Source of the DNA: RHLJ01 sp965222205 | Lineage (GTDB): Bacteria; Bacteroidota; Rhodothermia; Balneolales; Balneolaceae | Direction of reading: 5' to 3' | Assembly (NCBI GenBank): GCA_965222205.1 | Contig: OZ244932.1 | Span: 62,001-126,000 of the forward strand | DNA length: 64,000 bases | Part shown: piece by piece, positions 16,892 to 26,151 of the stretch | How the letters are laid out: the number at the start of each line of letters is the position of its first letter | How positions within the stretch are numbered: the first letter of the stretch is position 1 | The notes under the pieces: model-generated | What the model saw: the letters and a program-made list of their open reading frames with translations, nothing else | Told to the model about the DNA's origin: nothing | Database searches by the model: none | Program-made: the position numbers and the translations under genes

Positions 16892-17923
16892 TTGAAAAGT
16901 AAGCTTTTGGCCAGGTATCTGGTCAATAATTGTACAGAAACAGAAGTAAAAATTGTTGAAAGCTGGTTAGATGAAGACGCTAATAACCTCGTGTTAATGA
17001 AAGAATTCGAAAAAATTTGGAACATATCTCCTGACATCAGGAAAGATGACGAGAATTTTGATGTAGAACTGGATTGGGCAGTTCTGCAAAGTCGGATTGA
17101 GGAAGAAACCAGTCATTCACATAGATTATATATGCGCAATTCGAATCGACTAGAATCATCACGATGGTTTGTTTTTGCTAAGGTTGCCGCAATTTTTATC
17201 GTTGCCATGCTTATCGGTGTTTACGCTAATCAGCTTCTCTTCACCGAAGTACCTGATGCTACTCCGATGCTAAAAGAGATATCTATGGATAAAGGACAAA
17301 GAGGCTCAGTTACCTTATCTGATGGAACTAAAGTTTTCCTCAATTCGGAAAGTAAGATATCATTACCAAATGTTTTTGAAGAGGATGTAAGAACTGTTTA
17401 TCTGGAAGGGGAAGCGTACTTCGACGTAGTAAAAAACCCTCAAAAACCATTCATCATTCAAACCAGAAGTACTATTGTAGAAGTATTAGGCACATCATTT
17501 TCAATCCGTTCATTCCCGGAAGAAAAAGTTGTAACAACCGCGGTAGAAGAAGGGGTGGTCTCATTTAGGGGTAGTACCGAGAATAATGACAATGGAGTGA
17601 TATTAACTGCAGGTAACCTGGGTACATTTAATATTGAAGAGGAGTCTATTACCACAGAAGAAATAGAGAATTTGGAGATTTATCTGGGTTGGAAAAATGG
17701 ATACTTGTTTTTTCAGGATGCGTCCATGGAAAAAGTAAAGTTAGCACTGGAAAGAAAATATGATATTCAGGTTGAGTTTGACACGTCTGAAATAGAGGAG
17801 CTTCAATTAACAGCGGAATTTAAAAGCAGAATGCTAAAAAACGTTCTGGAAACTATTTCTATGTCATTAGATCTGCAGTATGAAATTGATGAAGAAGTGG
17901 TTCGCTTCTCAAAAGAGAATTAA
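16892..17923 (+). CDS. FecR-type anti-sigma factor
   Basis: Membrane anti-sigma/sigma-regulator of 343 residues. The N-terminal cytoplasmic helical part (KLLARYLVNNCTETEVKIVESWL, about 3-30) would bind the sigma factor. One membrane helix follows at about 93-112 (VFAKVAAIFIVAMLIGVYA), then the periplasmic FecR domain (about 130-225: DKGQRGSVTLSDGTKVFLNS, YLEGEAYFDV, VLGTSFSIRSF), and a C-terminal DUF4974/STN-like domain (about 260-340). It opens with TTG at 16892; this start reproduces the conserved family N terminus and no ATG is available near it. It lies between the sigma factor and the STN-containing SusC gene, the usual order for receptor-to-sigma signalling. Confidence 0.93.
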   Translation: MKSKLLARYLVNNCTETEVKIVESWLDEDANNLVLMKEFEKIWNISPDIRKDDENFDVELDWAVLQSRIEEETSHSHRLYMRNSNRLESSRWFVFAKVAAIFIVAMLIGVYANQLLFTEVPDATPMLKEISMDKGQRGSVTLSDGTKVFLNSESKISLPNVFEEDVRTVYLEGEAYFDVVKNPQKPFIIQTRSTIVEVLGTSFSIRSFPEEKVVTTAVEEGVVSFRGSTENNDNGVILTAGNLGTFNIEEESITTEEIENLEIYLGWKNGYLFFQDASMEKVKLALERKYDIQVEFDTSEIEELQLTAEFKSRMLKNVLETISMSLDLQYEIDEEVVRFSKEN

Positions 17924-18027
17924 TAAAGTAAAAAATGAAAAAATTTATTCAGCACATAATTACGATTGGTAGCGCTTTTTTAGGGCTATTCAATAAGCTT
18001 AATATTAACCAGCTAACGAGGAAACAC

Positions 18028-21000
18028 ATGAAAAAAACAGCTACAAAACCGATCAGGATGAATTTTCTATACTTCATTCTCGCGGTTTTTGCGTTTCAAA
18101 CGAGTAGTATAAGTGCAAATGCACAGCTAATTACTTCGGTCTCGAATAACCTTCAGTCAAGTCCGTACTATTCGGTTGTTGACTATTCAGGTACAATCCC
18201 GGAATTAAGAAGTATAATCACACTTGAGAAAAAGGATGTCTTACTTGGAGATGTACTTAAAGAAATCGCAAAAAAAGCAAAGCTAGGCATTGCCTTTAAC
18301 TCAGAGCTTTCTATTCTGAAGAAGAATATTAATGTGATGCTAAAATCTGCCACAGTTGGTTATGCATTACAAACAGTTCTTTTAGGTACCGACTATGAGG
18401 CGGCAATTTCAAAGAATCGTGAAATCGTATTAATTAAGAAAAAACCATCTGAGGATAATTTAGTACCAGATAATTTTACAATACAAGGTACAGTTACAGA
18501 TTCGGAAACCGGTGAACCGTTACCAGCAGTTAGTATATTTGTAAAAGGCACAACCGTTGGTACTTCTTCTGAAGCAGATGGGAGTTATGGACTGAGTGTG
18601 CCAGATGATTCTGAGATTCTTGTGTTTCAATATTTGGGATATATCACACAGGAGGTGTTAGTTGAGGGTCGAACGCAAATCGATGTCCTTCTTGTACCTG
18701 ATGTGTTAGCTTTTAATGACGTAGTTGTAGTTGGTTACGGTACTCAGCAGAGGACTGAAGTGACGGGTTCTATCTCCTCAATAAGATCTGAAGACATTCA
18801 GAATGTACCAGTTTCCAGTTTTGAAAATGCTCTCCAGGGTAGAATGGCTGGTGTGAATGTAGCTGAATCAACAGGAGAGCCAGGATCTTCACCACAAATA
18901 TTGATCAGAGGTACAGGATCAATTGGCGCGGGAAATACTCCTCTTTATGTAATTGATGGAGTTCCGATATCTGCTACTTCAAATCTGCAATCAGCAGTGG
19001 GTACTCAGAGAGCTTCTTTTCAGCCTCCAAGTGCTAACCCGTTAGCAACAATTAACCCAAAGGATATTGAATCAATTGAGGTGTTAAAAGATGCATCGGC
19101 AGCAGCTATTTATGGTTCGCGTGGTTCTAACGGAGTGATTCTTATTACTACAAGGTCAGGGGCAGCTGGAAGAACCAATATTGAGTTCAATGCTTATACC
19201 GGTGTCTCTACGGTATTTAATCAGCCAGACATGATGAATGCACAGGAGTTGATTGAGTTTACTCAGGATGCGAGAAACAACAATTATCTTCAGGAGATTG
19301 AATTAGGAAATCAACCGGCAAATCCAAGCTTCGATCCAACAACGAATGCCGGTCGCCCTGATGTAGGAAACTTTTTAATTCCGGAACAATATGTTAATTG
19401 GGATGGAACCGATACAGACTGGTTAGATCTGGTATTAAGCCCTGCTACAATGCAAAATTATGACCTTTCAATTAGTGGCGGAAACCAGACAACCACATAT
19501 TCTTTTTCTAGTGGATATCTAAATCAGGAAGGAATTATTGATGGCTCAGCATTCGATCGATTCAGTTTACGTCTTGGCTTAACTCACAAAGCTTCAGACA
19601 GAATAAATGTAGGAGCAAATATCAATTCTGCTTTAACTCAGCATGATCGTTTACCTGCAAATGCTCCGTATTTCGGTCAGCCTCCTGGAATTATATACTC
19701 TGCAATGGTTCACTCACCTGTTGTTAAGCCTTACAATGCGGATGGAACAATCAACCAATTAGATAACCAATCCTATTTAGGCGGTGGTACTACAACAGCT
19801 AGTAATCCATTGGCAATTATGGAGTTTATAAGTGAGGATATTTCGAACACCAGAATATTTGGTAATGTATATGGAGATGTATCCATTACAGATGAACTAA
19901 CATTTAAATCTTTAGTAGGATATAATGTAGAAGGTCTTCAACAGTCTTTTTACAGAGGAACTCAATTCCTGTACAGGAACCAGACTTCTCCTCAACCTTA
20001 TGCACAATCAAGTTCAGGGAACCTGTTTAACTGGTTATGGGAAAATACTCTTAACTATAACACTGCATTTGGCACCGACCATAAGCTAAATGTAATAGTA
20101 GGTTATACAGCTCAAAAAGAGCGAATAGAAAGAAGTTCAATTCGCGCTACTGATTTCTCTGACGATCAGGTTCAAACTGTAAATGGCGGTATCATTGCAG
20201 GTGGTAGTGAAATAGCTGAAGAATGGAGCCTTGTTTCGTCATTAGCCAGAGCTAACTATGTATTTAAGGACAGGTACTTGGTTACAGCTACCATTCGAAC
20301 AGATAAGTCTTCAAGGTTTGGGTTCGACAATCAAACAGGGGTTTTCCCTTCTTTATCTCTTGGTTGGAGAGTAAATCAGGAATCATTCCTAGAGGATGTT
20401 AATGCTTTTAACGAGTTAAAACTGCGTGCCAGTTATGGTGTAACAGGTAACTTTGAGATTCCAAATTATGGAGCAATTGGGTTACTGGGAGGCGCTAATT
20501 ACATAGACGAAAATGGTAATCAGGTTAACGGGGTAGCTCCAATCTCTCCAAGTAATGAAGAGCTAACCTGGGAGACTTCTTACCAGACAAATATTGGTGT
20601 TGATTATGCTCTGTATCAAGACAGGATCTATGGTTCTCTTGATTGGTATACTACCACAACCAAAGATCTTCTTTTGGCTGTGAATCTGCCAGCATCTTCT
20701 GGTTATGCCAGTGCATTAACAAATATTGGAGAAATAGAAAATACCGGTGTTGAGTTTTCAATCACTACCAGAAACATGGTTGGTGACTTCACATGGGCTA
20801 CCGATTTCAATATTGCATCCAATCAAAACGAGGTGACCAAATTAGGTCCTGAAGGAGACCCAATTCTTAGTAGTGGAGCGGCTGGAACGCGCCATATTAC
20901 AAGAATCGGAGACGCAGTTGGTAGCTATTATGGGTATGTAGTTGAAGGAATCTACCAAACACAGGCGGAGATTAATAGTGCTCCTGTAGATGAGCTGGTT

Positions 21001-21609
21001 GGACCAGGTGGCGCTCGTCCTGGTGACTTTAGGTTCAAAGACGTTGACGGCGATGGCAGAATAACTACCGATGACCGTACTGTAATTGGGAACTATAACC
21101 CTGATTATACCTACGGAATTACAAACCGCTTTTCTTTTAAAGGGGTAGATCTTAGTGTATTTATTCAGGGTGTTGGTGGCAGAGAAGTATTAAATCTCAC
21201 CTCACGGCACATGCTTAATGGTGAAGCTAATTTTAACTCCTATGCTGCACTAAACGATAGATGGAGATCGCAAAGTGAGCCGGGTAATGGAGAGCATCCA
21301 AGAGCAGACCGTTCAACGGGAACTCATGGAAATAATAACCGGCCTTCTTCCTATCAGGTTCAGGATGGAGCATACCTGAAAATTAAAAACGTGACTATGG
21401 GTTACACGTTACCCGTAGACTTCATGCAGGGTGCTTTTAGAAGAGCGCGTTTATATGCCTCAGTCACTAACCTGGCTATGTTTACAAACTACATTGGGTT
21501 TAACCCGGAAGTTAGTTTACAAGCAGGTAGTAGTTTAACTCCAGGTGAGGATTATGGTGCTTATCCATTATCCAGAACAATACAGTTCGGAATTGATCTG
21601 TCATTTTAA
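18028..21609 (+). CDS. susC: SusC/RagA-type TonB-dependent receptor with STN signalling domain
   Basis: Outer-membrane importer of oligosaccharides, 1193 residues from the chosen start. Order: signal peptide (about 1-33), STN domain (about 63-138), carboxypeptidase-regulatory-like beta-sandwich (about 150-235: IQGTVTDSETGEPLPAVSIFVKG split over two strands), plug (about 240-370, with VVVVGYGTQQRTEVTGS, DVPLYVIDG-like LYVIDGVPIS and AAIYGSRGSNGVILITT) and a 22-strand barrel to the end (IQFGIDLSF). I chose ATG 18028 because GAGGAAA lies 7 bp before it and the signal peptide begins there; an upstream in-frame ATG at 17935 would add 31 residues. The STN domain couples ligand binding to the FecR/sigma pair just upstream. 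SusD follows after 26 bp. Confidence 0.95.
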   Translation: MKKTATKPIRMNFLYFILAVFAFQTSSISANAQLITSVSNNLQSSPYYSVVDYSGTIPELRSIITLEKKDVLLGDVLKEIAKKAKLGIAFNSELSILKKNINVMLKSATVGYALQTVLLGTDYEAAISKNREIVLIKKKPSEDNLVPDNFTIQGTVTDSETGEPLPAVSIFVKGTTVGTSSEADGSYGLSVPDDSEILVFQYLGYITQEVLVEGRTQIDVLLVPDVLAFNDVVVVGYGTQQRTEVTGSISSIRSEDIQNVPVSSFENALQGRMAGVNVAESTGEPGSSPQILIRGTGSIGAGNTPLYVIDGVPISATSNLQSAVGTQRASFQPPSANPLATINPKDIESIEVLKDASAAAIYGSRGSNGVILITTRSGAAGRTNIEFNAYTGVSTVFNQPDMMNAQELIEFTQDARNNNYLQEIELGNQPANPSFDPTTNAGRPDVGNFLIPEQYVNWDGTDTDWLDLVLSPATMQNYDLSISGGNQTTTYSFSSGYLNQEGIIDGSAFDRFSLRLGLTHKASDRINVGANINSALTQHDRLPANAPYFGQPPGIIYSAMVHSPVVKPYNADGTINQLDNQSYLGGGTTTASNPLAIMEFISEDISNTRIFGNVYGDVSITDELTFKSLVGYNVEGLQQSFYRGTQFLYRNQTSPQPYAQSSSGNLFNWLWENTLNYNTAFGTDHKLNVIVGYTAQKERIERSSIRATDFSDDQVQTVNGGIIAGGSEIAEEWSLVSSLARANYVFKDRYLVTATIRTDKSSRFGFDNQTGVFPSLSLGWRVNQESFLEDVNAFNELKLRASYGVTGNFEIPNYGAIGLLGGANYIDENGNQVNGVAPISPSNEELTWETSYQTNIGVDYALYQDRIYGSLDWYTTTTKDLLLAVNLPASSGYASALTNIGEIENTGVEFSITTRNMVGDFTWATDFNIASNQNEVTKLGPEGDPILSSGAAGTRHITRIGDAVGSYYGYVVEGIYQTQAEINSAPVDELVGPGGARPGDFRFKDVDGDGRITTDDRTVIGNYNPDYTYGITNRFSFKGVDLSVFIQGVGGREVLNLTSRHMLNGEANFNSYAALNDRWRSQSEPGNGEHPRADRSTGTHGNNNRPSSYQVQDGAYLKIKNVTMGYTLPVDFMQGAFRRARLYASVTNLAMFTNYIGFNPEVSLQAGSSLTPGEDYGAYPLSRTIQFGIDLSF

Positions 21610-21635
21610 TGCCAACTATTAAAAGGAATTTAATT

Positions 21636-23012
21636 ATGAAAAAGCGATTATTAATACTGTTGGTTCCAATGCTGTTTATCTCTTGTGGAGATGATTTTAC
21701 TACACTTGGACCAATATCAGAAAGAAATGTTCAAAACTTCTATCAAACACAGACAGATTTTGAAGTTGCAATGAACGGAGTCCTGGATGGACTTCAGGCA
21801 AACGGAACTTTTGGTGTAAACTATGTTCTGTTTATGGAAATGCGAGGCGATAACGGAGCAAACGGTGGTGGTGCTACCGGTCTTGCCCAGAGCTTAGAAA
21901 ATCTAGATACTTTTGCCGATCAAGCCGATGCTGGTGAGATTGAAAGAAGTTGGATTGACTCTTACAGAACAATTGGAGCAGCAAATACCTTGCTTTCAAG
22001 AATTGATGGAGTAAATTTTAATACTGATGCTGTAAAAGATCAGATAAAAGGAGAGGCCTTATTTGTAAGATCTCTACTTTATTATCATTTAGCCGTGATT
22101 TTTGGAAATATTCCTCTTGAAGTTACTGAAGTAACAAATCCGGCAAGCTATAAGCCTGAGCAAGTTGGAGCATCTGAGGTTTTTGCTCAGATTGTATCCG
22201 ATTTAACCGAAGCAGAAGGTTTACTTCCATCTTCGGGCAGAATTTCCAGCTACGCGGCAGCAGCGCTTCTTGGGCGTGTTCATCTTCAGGCAGGAAACCC
22301 CTCAGCAGCTGTAGCGCCACTTCAACGAGTAGTAGACTCAAATCAATATGATCTCGTAGCGGATTACGGAAATATCTGGGGTCCCGCGAACGAAGGAAAT
22401 CAGGAAATCATATTTGAGATAGAATTCACCGGTGGCAACGTAGGAGAAGGTAGTTCTTATACCGACATGTATACTAACATGGGACTAGCCGGAGGTATCG
22501 GTGGTGGTGGAGCTCCTCAAAACGTAGCTCAGGAGTTCATCGATAGCGCCTTTGAAGCTGAAGATAGTGTCAGATTTGCAGTTAATGTTGATACCGTAGC
22601 CGGTGCGAATAATGTTACTAAGTTTAATGACACCCCTGGTGCACCATTTGATTCTGAAGTTAACTGGATTGAAATTCGTTATGCCGAAGTTCTTCTGAAC
22701 CTGGCTGAAGCATTAGGCGAAGGCGCTCCTGCGTATGGCTACATTAACGAAGTAAGAAACAGAGTCGGACTTGCTGACATCAGTGCGGCAACTCCGGGTA
22801 CTTTTGAAGATAAATTACTTCAGGAGCGTAGAGTTGAATTAGCATTCGAAAATAAAAGATGGCCGGATCTGCTCCGTTTTGGGGTAGCTAAACCAGTAAT
22901 GTCCGCACACCTGGGCATTCCTGAAAGTCAGGTTAAATTACTTTTCCCTATTCCTCAGGAACAAATTGATGTAGCTCCTGATGAGATGACTCAAAATCCG
23001 GAATACAATTAA
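21636..23012 (+). CDS. susD: SusD/RagB-type substrate-binding lipoprotein
   Basis: Surface lipoprotein partner of the SusC receptor; it captures the glycan and acts as the lid of the importer. 458 residues with lipobox LFISC (Cys near 17), an N-terminal SusD-like segment (RNVQNFYQTQTDFEVAMNGV), TPR-like helices in the middle (LLYYHLAVIFGNIPL, AAALLGRVHLQAG) and the C-terminal RagB/SusD signature (IRYAEVLLNLAEAL, LQERRVELAFENKRWPDLLRFG, LFPIPQEQIDV). The start at 21636 is chosen over 21609 because the lipoprotein signal begins there and AAAGGAA precedes it. A strong terminator follows at 23035-23067. Confidence 0.94.
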   Translation: MKKRLLILLVPMLFISCGDDFTTLGPISERNVQNFYQTQTDFEVAMNGVLDGLQANGTFGVNYVLFMEMRGDNGANGGGATGLAQSLENLDTFADQADAGEIERSWIDSYRTIGAANTLLSRIDGVNFNTDAVKDQIKGEALFVRSLLYYHLAVIFGNIPLEVTEVTNPASYKPEQVGASEVFAQIVSDLTEAEGLLPSSGRISSYAAAALLGRVHLQAGNPSAAVAPLQRVVDSNQYDLVADYGNIWGPANEGNQEIIFEIEFTGGNVGEGSSYTDMYTNMGLAGGIGGGGAPQNVAQEFIDSAFEAEDSVRFAVNVDTVAGANNVTKFNDTPGAPFDSEVNWIEIRYAEVLLNLAEALGEGAPAYGYINEVRNRVGLADISAATPGTFEDKLLQERRVELAFENKRWPDLLRFGVAKPVMSAHLGIPESQVKLLFPIPQEQIDVAPDEMTQNPEYN

Positions 23013-23034
23013 TTATTAAGCACGATGACCTTAA

Positions 23035-23067
23035 TCGGGATGATCGCCATATCATCCCGGTTTTTTT
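23035..23067 (+). terminator. Rho-independent terminator between susD and the catabolic genes
   Basis: CGGGATGAT (23036-23044) pairs perfectly with ATCATCCCG (23051-23059) around a CGCCAT loop and is followed by seven T (23061-23067). It would strongly reduce read-through from susCD into the PIG-L, transporter and kinase genes downstream, giving a high receptor-to-enzyme ratio. The next gene begins 23 bp later, so any downstream transcript comes from read-through or a promoter overlapping the hairpin. Confidence 0.88.
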
Positions 23068-23089
23068 AAACTCACCTTAATTAACTCTC

Positions 23090-23989
23090 ATGAAAACAAA
23101 ATTTTCTTTCCTACTCGTCCTAAGCCTGTTATTAACAGGAAGCATTTTTGCACAAGAAGAACAGGATGACAGAATCCGTGTAATAGCAATTTTTGCACAT
23201 CCTGATGATGGCGATGCAAAAATGGGCGGGACTGCTGCCATGCTAGCCGAAATGGGCTATGCAGTAAAATTTGTATCAATCACTAATGGCGATGCCGGAC
23301 ATCACGAAGAGGGTGGTGGAATGCTTGCAAAACGAAGAAGAGCAGAGGCAGCCGAAGCAGGAAGAAGATTGGGAATTGATGAGTACAAAGTTTTGGATAA
23401 TCATGATGGTGAATTATTACCACACTTACATATCAGGCAGCAGGTTATACGAGAGATTCGTAATTGGAATGCCGATATCGTATTAGGGTTACGTCCTAAC
23501 GATTACCATCCTGATCACAGATATGCGGGAGTGTTAGTTCAGGATGCCGCGTATATGGTTGTTGTACCAAATGTTACTCCTGATACTCCACCACTACGAA
23601 AAAACCCGGTATTTTTATATATGTCTGATGGGTTCCAGAAACCAAACCCGTTCAGCCATGATATAGTGGTTGGTATTGATGAAACATTTGAAAAGAAAGT
23701 AAACGCATTCGATGCTCATGAATCACAGGTTTACGAATGGCTTCCCTGGGTATCAGGAAACTTAGACATGGTACCAGAGGATCCTGAAGAAAGAAAAGAA
23801 TTTCTTCGAAACGGATTTATAGGGAGAATGGGTGTTTCTGATGAGCAAAGAGCGACTATGGAAAAGTGGTATGGTAAAGAGCAGGCTTCAAAATTTAAAT
23901 ATGCCGAATCATTTGAAATATGTGAATATGGAAAGCAGCCTACAGAAGAAGAAATAAGAGAGCTGTTTCCTATGCTAAAGAAAAACTAA
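23090..23989 (+). CDS. Exported PIG-L (LmbE-like) deacetylase
   Basis: A second secreted PIG-L enzyme, 299 residues, signal peptide about 1-21. Metal-site residues are His 37, Asp 39 and Asp 40 (FAHPDDGDAKMGG) and His 143 (NDYHPDHRYAGVL); the Glu of the common HPDDE motif is Gly here. It is only distantly similar to the enzyme at 15138, so the two may act on different positions or chain lengths. A 25-bp gap leads to the MFS transporter gene, suggesting a PIG-L - transporter - ROK kinase - lyase-like - DASS operon. The proposed role is extracytoplasmic N-deacetylation of GlcNAc-containing sugar before import. Confidence 0.9.
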   Translation: MKTKFSFLLVLSLLLTGSIFAQEEQDDRIRVIAIFAHPDDGDAKMGGTAAMLAEMGYAVKFVSITNGDAGHHEEGGGMLAKRRRAEAAEAGRRLGIDEYKVLDNHDGELLPHLHIRQQVIREIRNWNADIVLGLRPNDYHPDHRYAGVLVQDAAYMVVVPNVTPDTPPLRKNPVFLYMSDGFQKPNPFSHDIVVGIDETFEKKVNAFDAHESQVYEWLPWVSGNLDMVPEDPEERKEFLRNGFIGRMGVSDEQRATMEKWYGKEQASKFKYAESFEICEYGKQPTEEEIRELFPMLKKN

Positions 23990-24014
23990 ACAAAAGCTTA
24001 AACACACATAAATC

Positions 24015-25265
24015 ATGAAACGAAATTATTATTTAGTAGGGCTTATTGTTTTAACATTCTTTGTTATCTCATTTCTCACCAACATAATAGGTCCGTTAGT
24101 TCCTCAAATCATTGAAGACTTTGATTTGAGTCTGACATTAGTTGCATTACTTCCCTTCGCCTTTTTTATAGCATACGGGGTAATGTCAATTCCTGCGGGA
24201 ATGCTGATAGAACGATTTGGTGAAAAGAATGTGATGATTCAAGCCTTTGTGGTCGCCACGCTGGGAGCCTTATTGTTTGGTTTGTTTCCGGTTTATCACA
24301 TTGCGGTAATTTCGTTATTTCTGATTGGTACTGGAATGGCAATGCTTCAGGTTGCTATAAATCCATTATTGCGTGTTGCCGGAGGAGAGGAGAATTTTGC
24401 CTTTAATTCTGTGGTAGCACAACTATTTTTTGGATTAGCCTCATTTTTAAGCCCATTAGTATATACCTATTTAGTTCTCAATGTAGGTACAGATGACTCA
24501 AGTTTTATTCTTTCCACCCTGAGTAGTCTTGTACCGGAAAACCTGCCGTGGGTGTCACTTTATTGGTTGTTTGCCTTTGTTTCGATAATAATGGTGGTTG
24601 TAATTTCTGCCTCAAAATTCCCAATTGTTGAGAAAAAGGAAGATGAGCTTGTTGGAGCACTTGAAACTCATATCGAATTACTCAAGGATAAAAAAGTACT
24701 ACTGTTTTTCTTTGGGATATTCTGCTATGTGGGCTCAGAGCAAGGAGTTGCAAATTGGATTTCAGAATTTCTATCTACCTATCATGGATACGACCCACAA
24801 ACAGTTGGTGCAAGCACGGTTTCCTGGTTTTGGGGCATGATGACTGCCGGAACAGTATTGGGATTGTTGCTTCTGAAAATCATGGATAGCAAAAAAGTGT
24901 TGATTCTGTTTACATCAGCAGTTCTCATTTGTTTTACGTTCTCCCTGTTCTCTTCAGGTCCGGTAGCACTTTTTATGTTCCCTGCGATCGGTTTTTTTAT
25001 AGCAGTGATGTGGCCAATTATCTTTTCTTTGGCTCTGAACTCTGTGTCAGAACACCACGGTTCGTTCTCGGGTATTCTTGTAACAGGTATAGCAGGCGGT
25101 GCCATCGTACCTTTAGTTGTAGGTTCATTAGGCGATCTTCTTGGTCTTAGATTCGGCATGATTTTTCTCTACATCACCTTTGGGTATATCTTAAGTATTG
25201 GGTTCTGGGCGAAACCCCTGATTAGTAATAAAACGATCGAGTTCGGTAAAAAAGAAGCTAGTTAA
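24015..25265 (+). CDS. MFS sugar transporter (FucP/NagP-like)
   Basis: Major facilitator superfamily permease of 416 residues with 12 predicted helices and a central cytoplasmic loop (about 205-225, rich in Lys and Glu). The N-terminal half has the FucP/GluP-type pattern: FLTNIIGPLVPQIIEDFDLS, AYGVMSIPAGMLIERFGEKN, and MLQVAINPLLRVAGGEENFAFNSVVAQLFFG, the last close to the family's NPxxxxLG region. FucP-like permeases carry fucose, glucose, galactose or GlcNAc with protons. The position between a PIG-L deacetylase and a ROK kinase suggests glucosamine, GlcNAc or a short derivative. The substrate is inferred, not shown. Confidence 0.88.
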   Translation: MKRNYYLVGLIVLTFFVISFLTNIIGPLVPQIIEDFDLSLTLVALLPFAFFIAYGVMSIPAGMLIERFGEKNVMIQAFVVATLGALLFGLFPVYHIAVISLFLIGTGMAMLQVAINPLLRVAGGEENFAFNSVVAQLFFGLASFLSPLVYTYLVLNVGTDDSSFILSTLSSLVPENLPWVSLYWLFAFVSIIMVVVISASKFPIVEKKEDELVGALETHIELLKDKKVLLFFFGIFCYVGSEQGVANWISEFLSTYHGYDPQTVGASTVSWFWGMMTAGTVLGLLLLKIMDSKKVLILFTSAVLICFTFSLFSSGPVALFMFPAIGFFIAVMWPIIFSLALNSVSEHHGSFSGILVTGIAGGAIVPLVVGSLGDLLGLRFGMIFLYITFGYILSIGFWAKPLISNKTIEFGKKEAS

Positions 25266-25276
25266 AAGAGGTATAA

Positions 25277-26140
25277 GTGAAACACTCTTGTCTTATAGGA
25301 ATCGATCTGGGGGCTACAAATATAAGAGTTGCCCGGATTGAGAATAGAGAGATTCTGGATTTGAAAGCCGAGCCGATAATAAACTCAGAAAATCCGGAAG
25401 ATTTAATAGATCAGATCAGGAATCTAATTCAGGAAGTTATTACTGATCAGGTACAAGGCATAGGCATTGGAGTGCCAAGCGTGGTAGATGTTGAAAAAGG
25501 TATCGTCTACGATGTTCAGAATATACCGGCATGGAAAGAAGTTCCACTTAAATCAATTCTGGAAAAAGATTTTAATATCCCAGTATATATCAATAATGAT
25601 GCAAACTGCTACGCGCTGGGGGAAAAATATTACGGCAAAGGACTGGGAGAAAAATCGATTGTAGGCCTGATTTTGGGAACTGGATTTGGCGCAGGTATCA
25701 TTATGAATGGAAAATTAGTTTCAGGAGAAAACTGTGGAGCTGGTGAAGTAGGAATGATACCGTACTTAGATTCCATTTTTGAGCATTATTGCTCGGGGCA
25801 GTTTTTCGAAAAACATAAGCAGAGAAATGGAAAGGATATATTTGATAAAGCATTGCAGGGTGATGCCGGCTCCGTTTCAATATATAAAGAGTTTGGAAAA
25901 CACTTAGGCAACGCAATTAAAGTGGTTATGTATGCCTATGACCCTGCAATGATCATTCTGGGGGGATCTGTTTCAAAGGCTTTTCGGTTTTTTAAGGATG
26001 AAATGTACAAGTCGATGAAAGACTTCGCCTATCCTGAATCACTTAAAAAAATAAAAATAAGTGTATCAGAGCTGGAGCATGTAGCCGTGCTCGGAGCCGC
26101 TGCTCTAACACTCGATGAAAATTCAATACTCAACTCATAA
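25277..26140 (+). CDS. ROK-family sugar kinase lacking the zinc motif
   Basis: A 287-residue ROK protein, probably a hexosamine or glucose kinase. Visible features are the phosphate-binding IGIDLGATNIRVARI (about 7-21), GIGVPSVVD, the catalytic NNDANCYALGE (Asp 108) and LGTGFGAGIIMNGKLVSG (about 136-153). The usual ROK zinc motif CxCGxxGCxE after the GEVGMIPY segment is replaced by FEHYCSGQFFEKH, leaving one cysteine. There is no DNA-binding domain, so it is an enzyme rather than a repressor. It starts with GTG at 25277, preceded by AAAAGAGG. With NagB it could take imported glucosamine to fructose-6-phosphate. Confidence 0.88.
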   Translation: MKHSCLIGIDLGATNIRVARIENREILDLKAEPIINSENPEDLIDQIRNLIQEVITDQVQGIGIGVPSVVDVEKGIVYDVQNIPAWKEVPLKSILEKDFNIPVYINNDANCYALGEKYYGKGLGEKSIVGLILGTGFGAGIIMNGKLVSGENCGAGEVGMIPYLDSIFEHYCSGQFFEKHKQRNGKDIFDKALQGDAGSVSIYKEFGKHLGNAIKVVMYAYDPAMIILGGSVSKAFRFFKDEMYKSMKDFAYPESLKKIKISVSELEHVAVLGAAALTLDENSILNS

Positions 26141-26151
26141 GCGAGAATATC

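Noticed and set aside
17935..18027. Longer N terminus for the SusC protein
   Set aside because: The ATG at 18028 has GAGGAAA before it and begins a normal signal peptide; the 31-residue extension would bury the signal peptide.
24782..25159. Open frame of 125 codons antisense to the MFS transporter gene
   Set aside because: Antisense shadow of membrane-helix codons; no homology-like motif.
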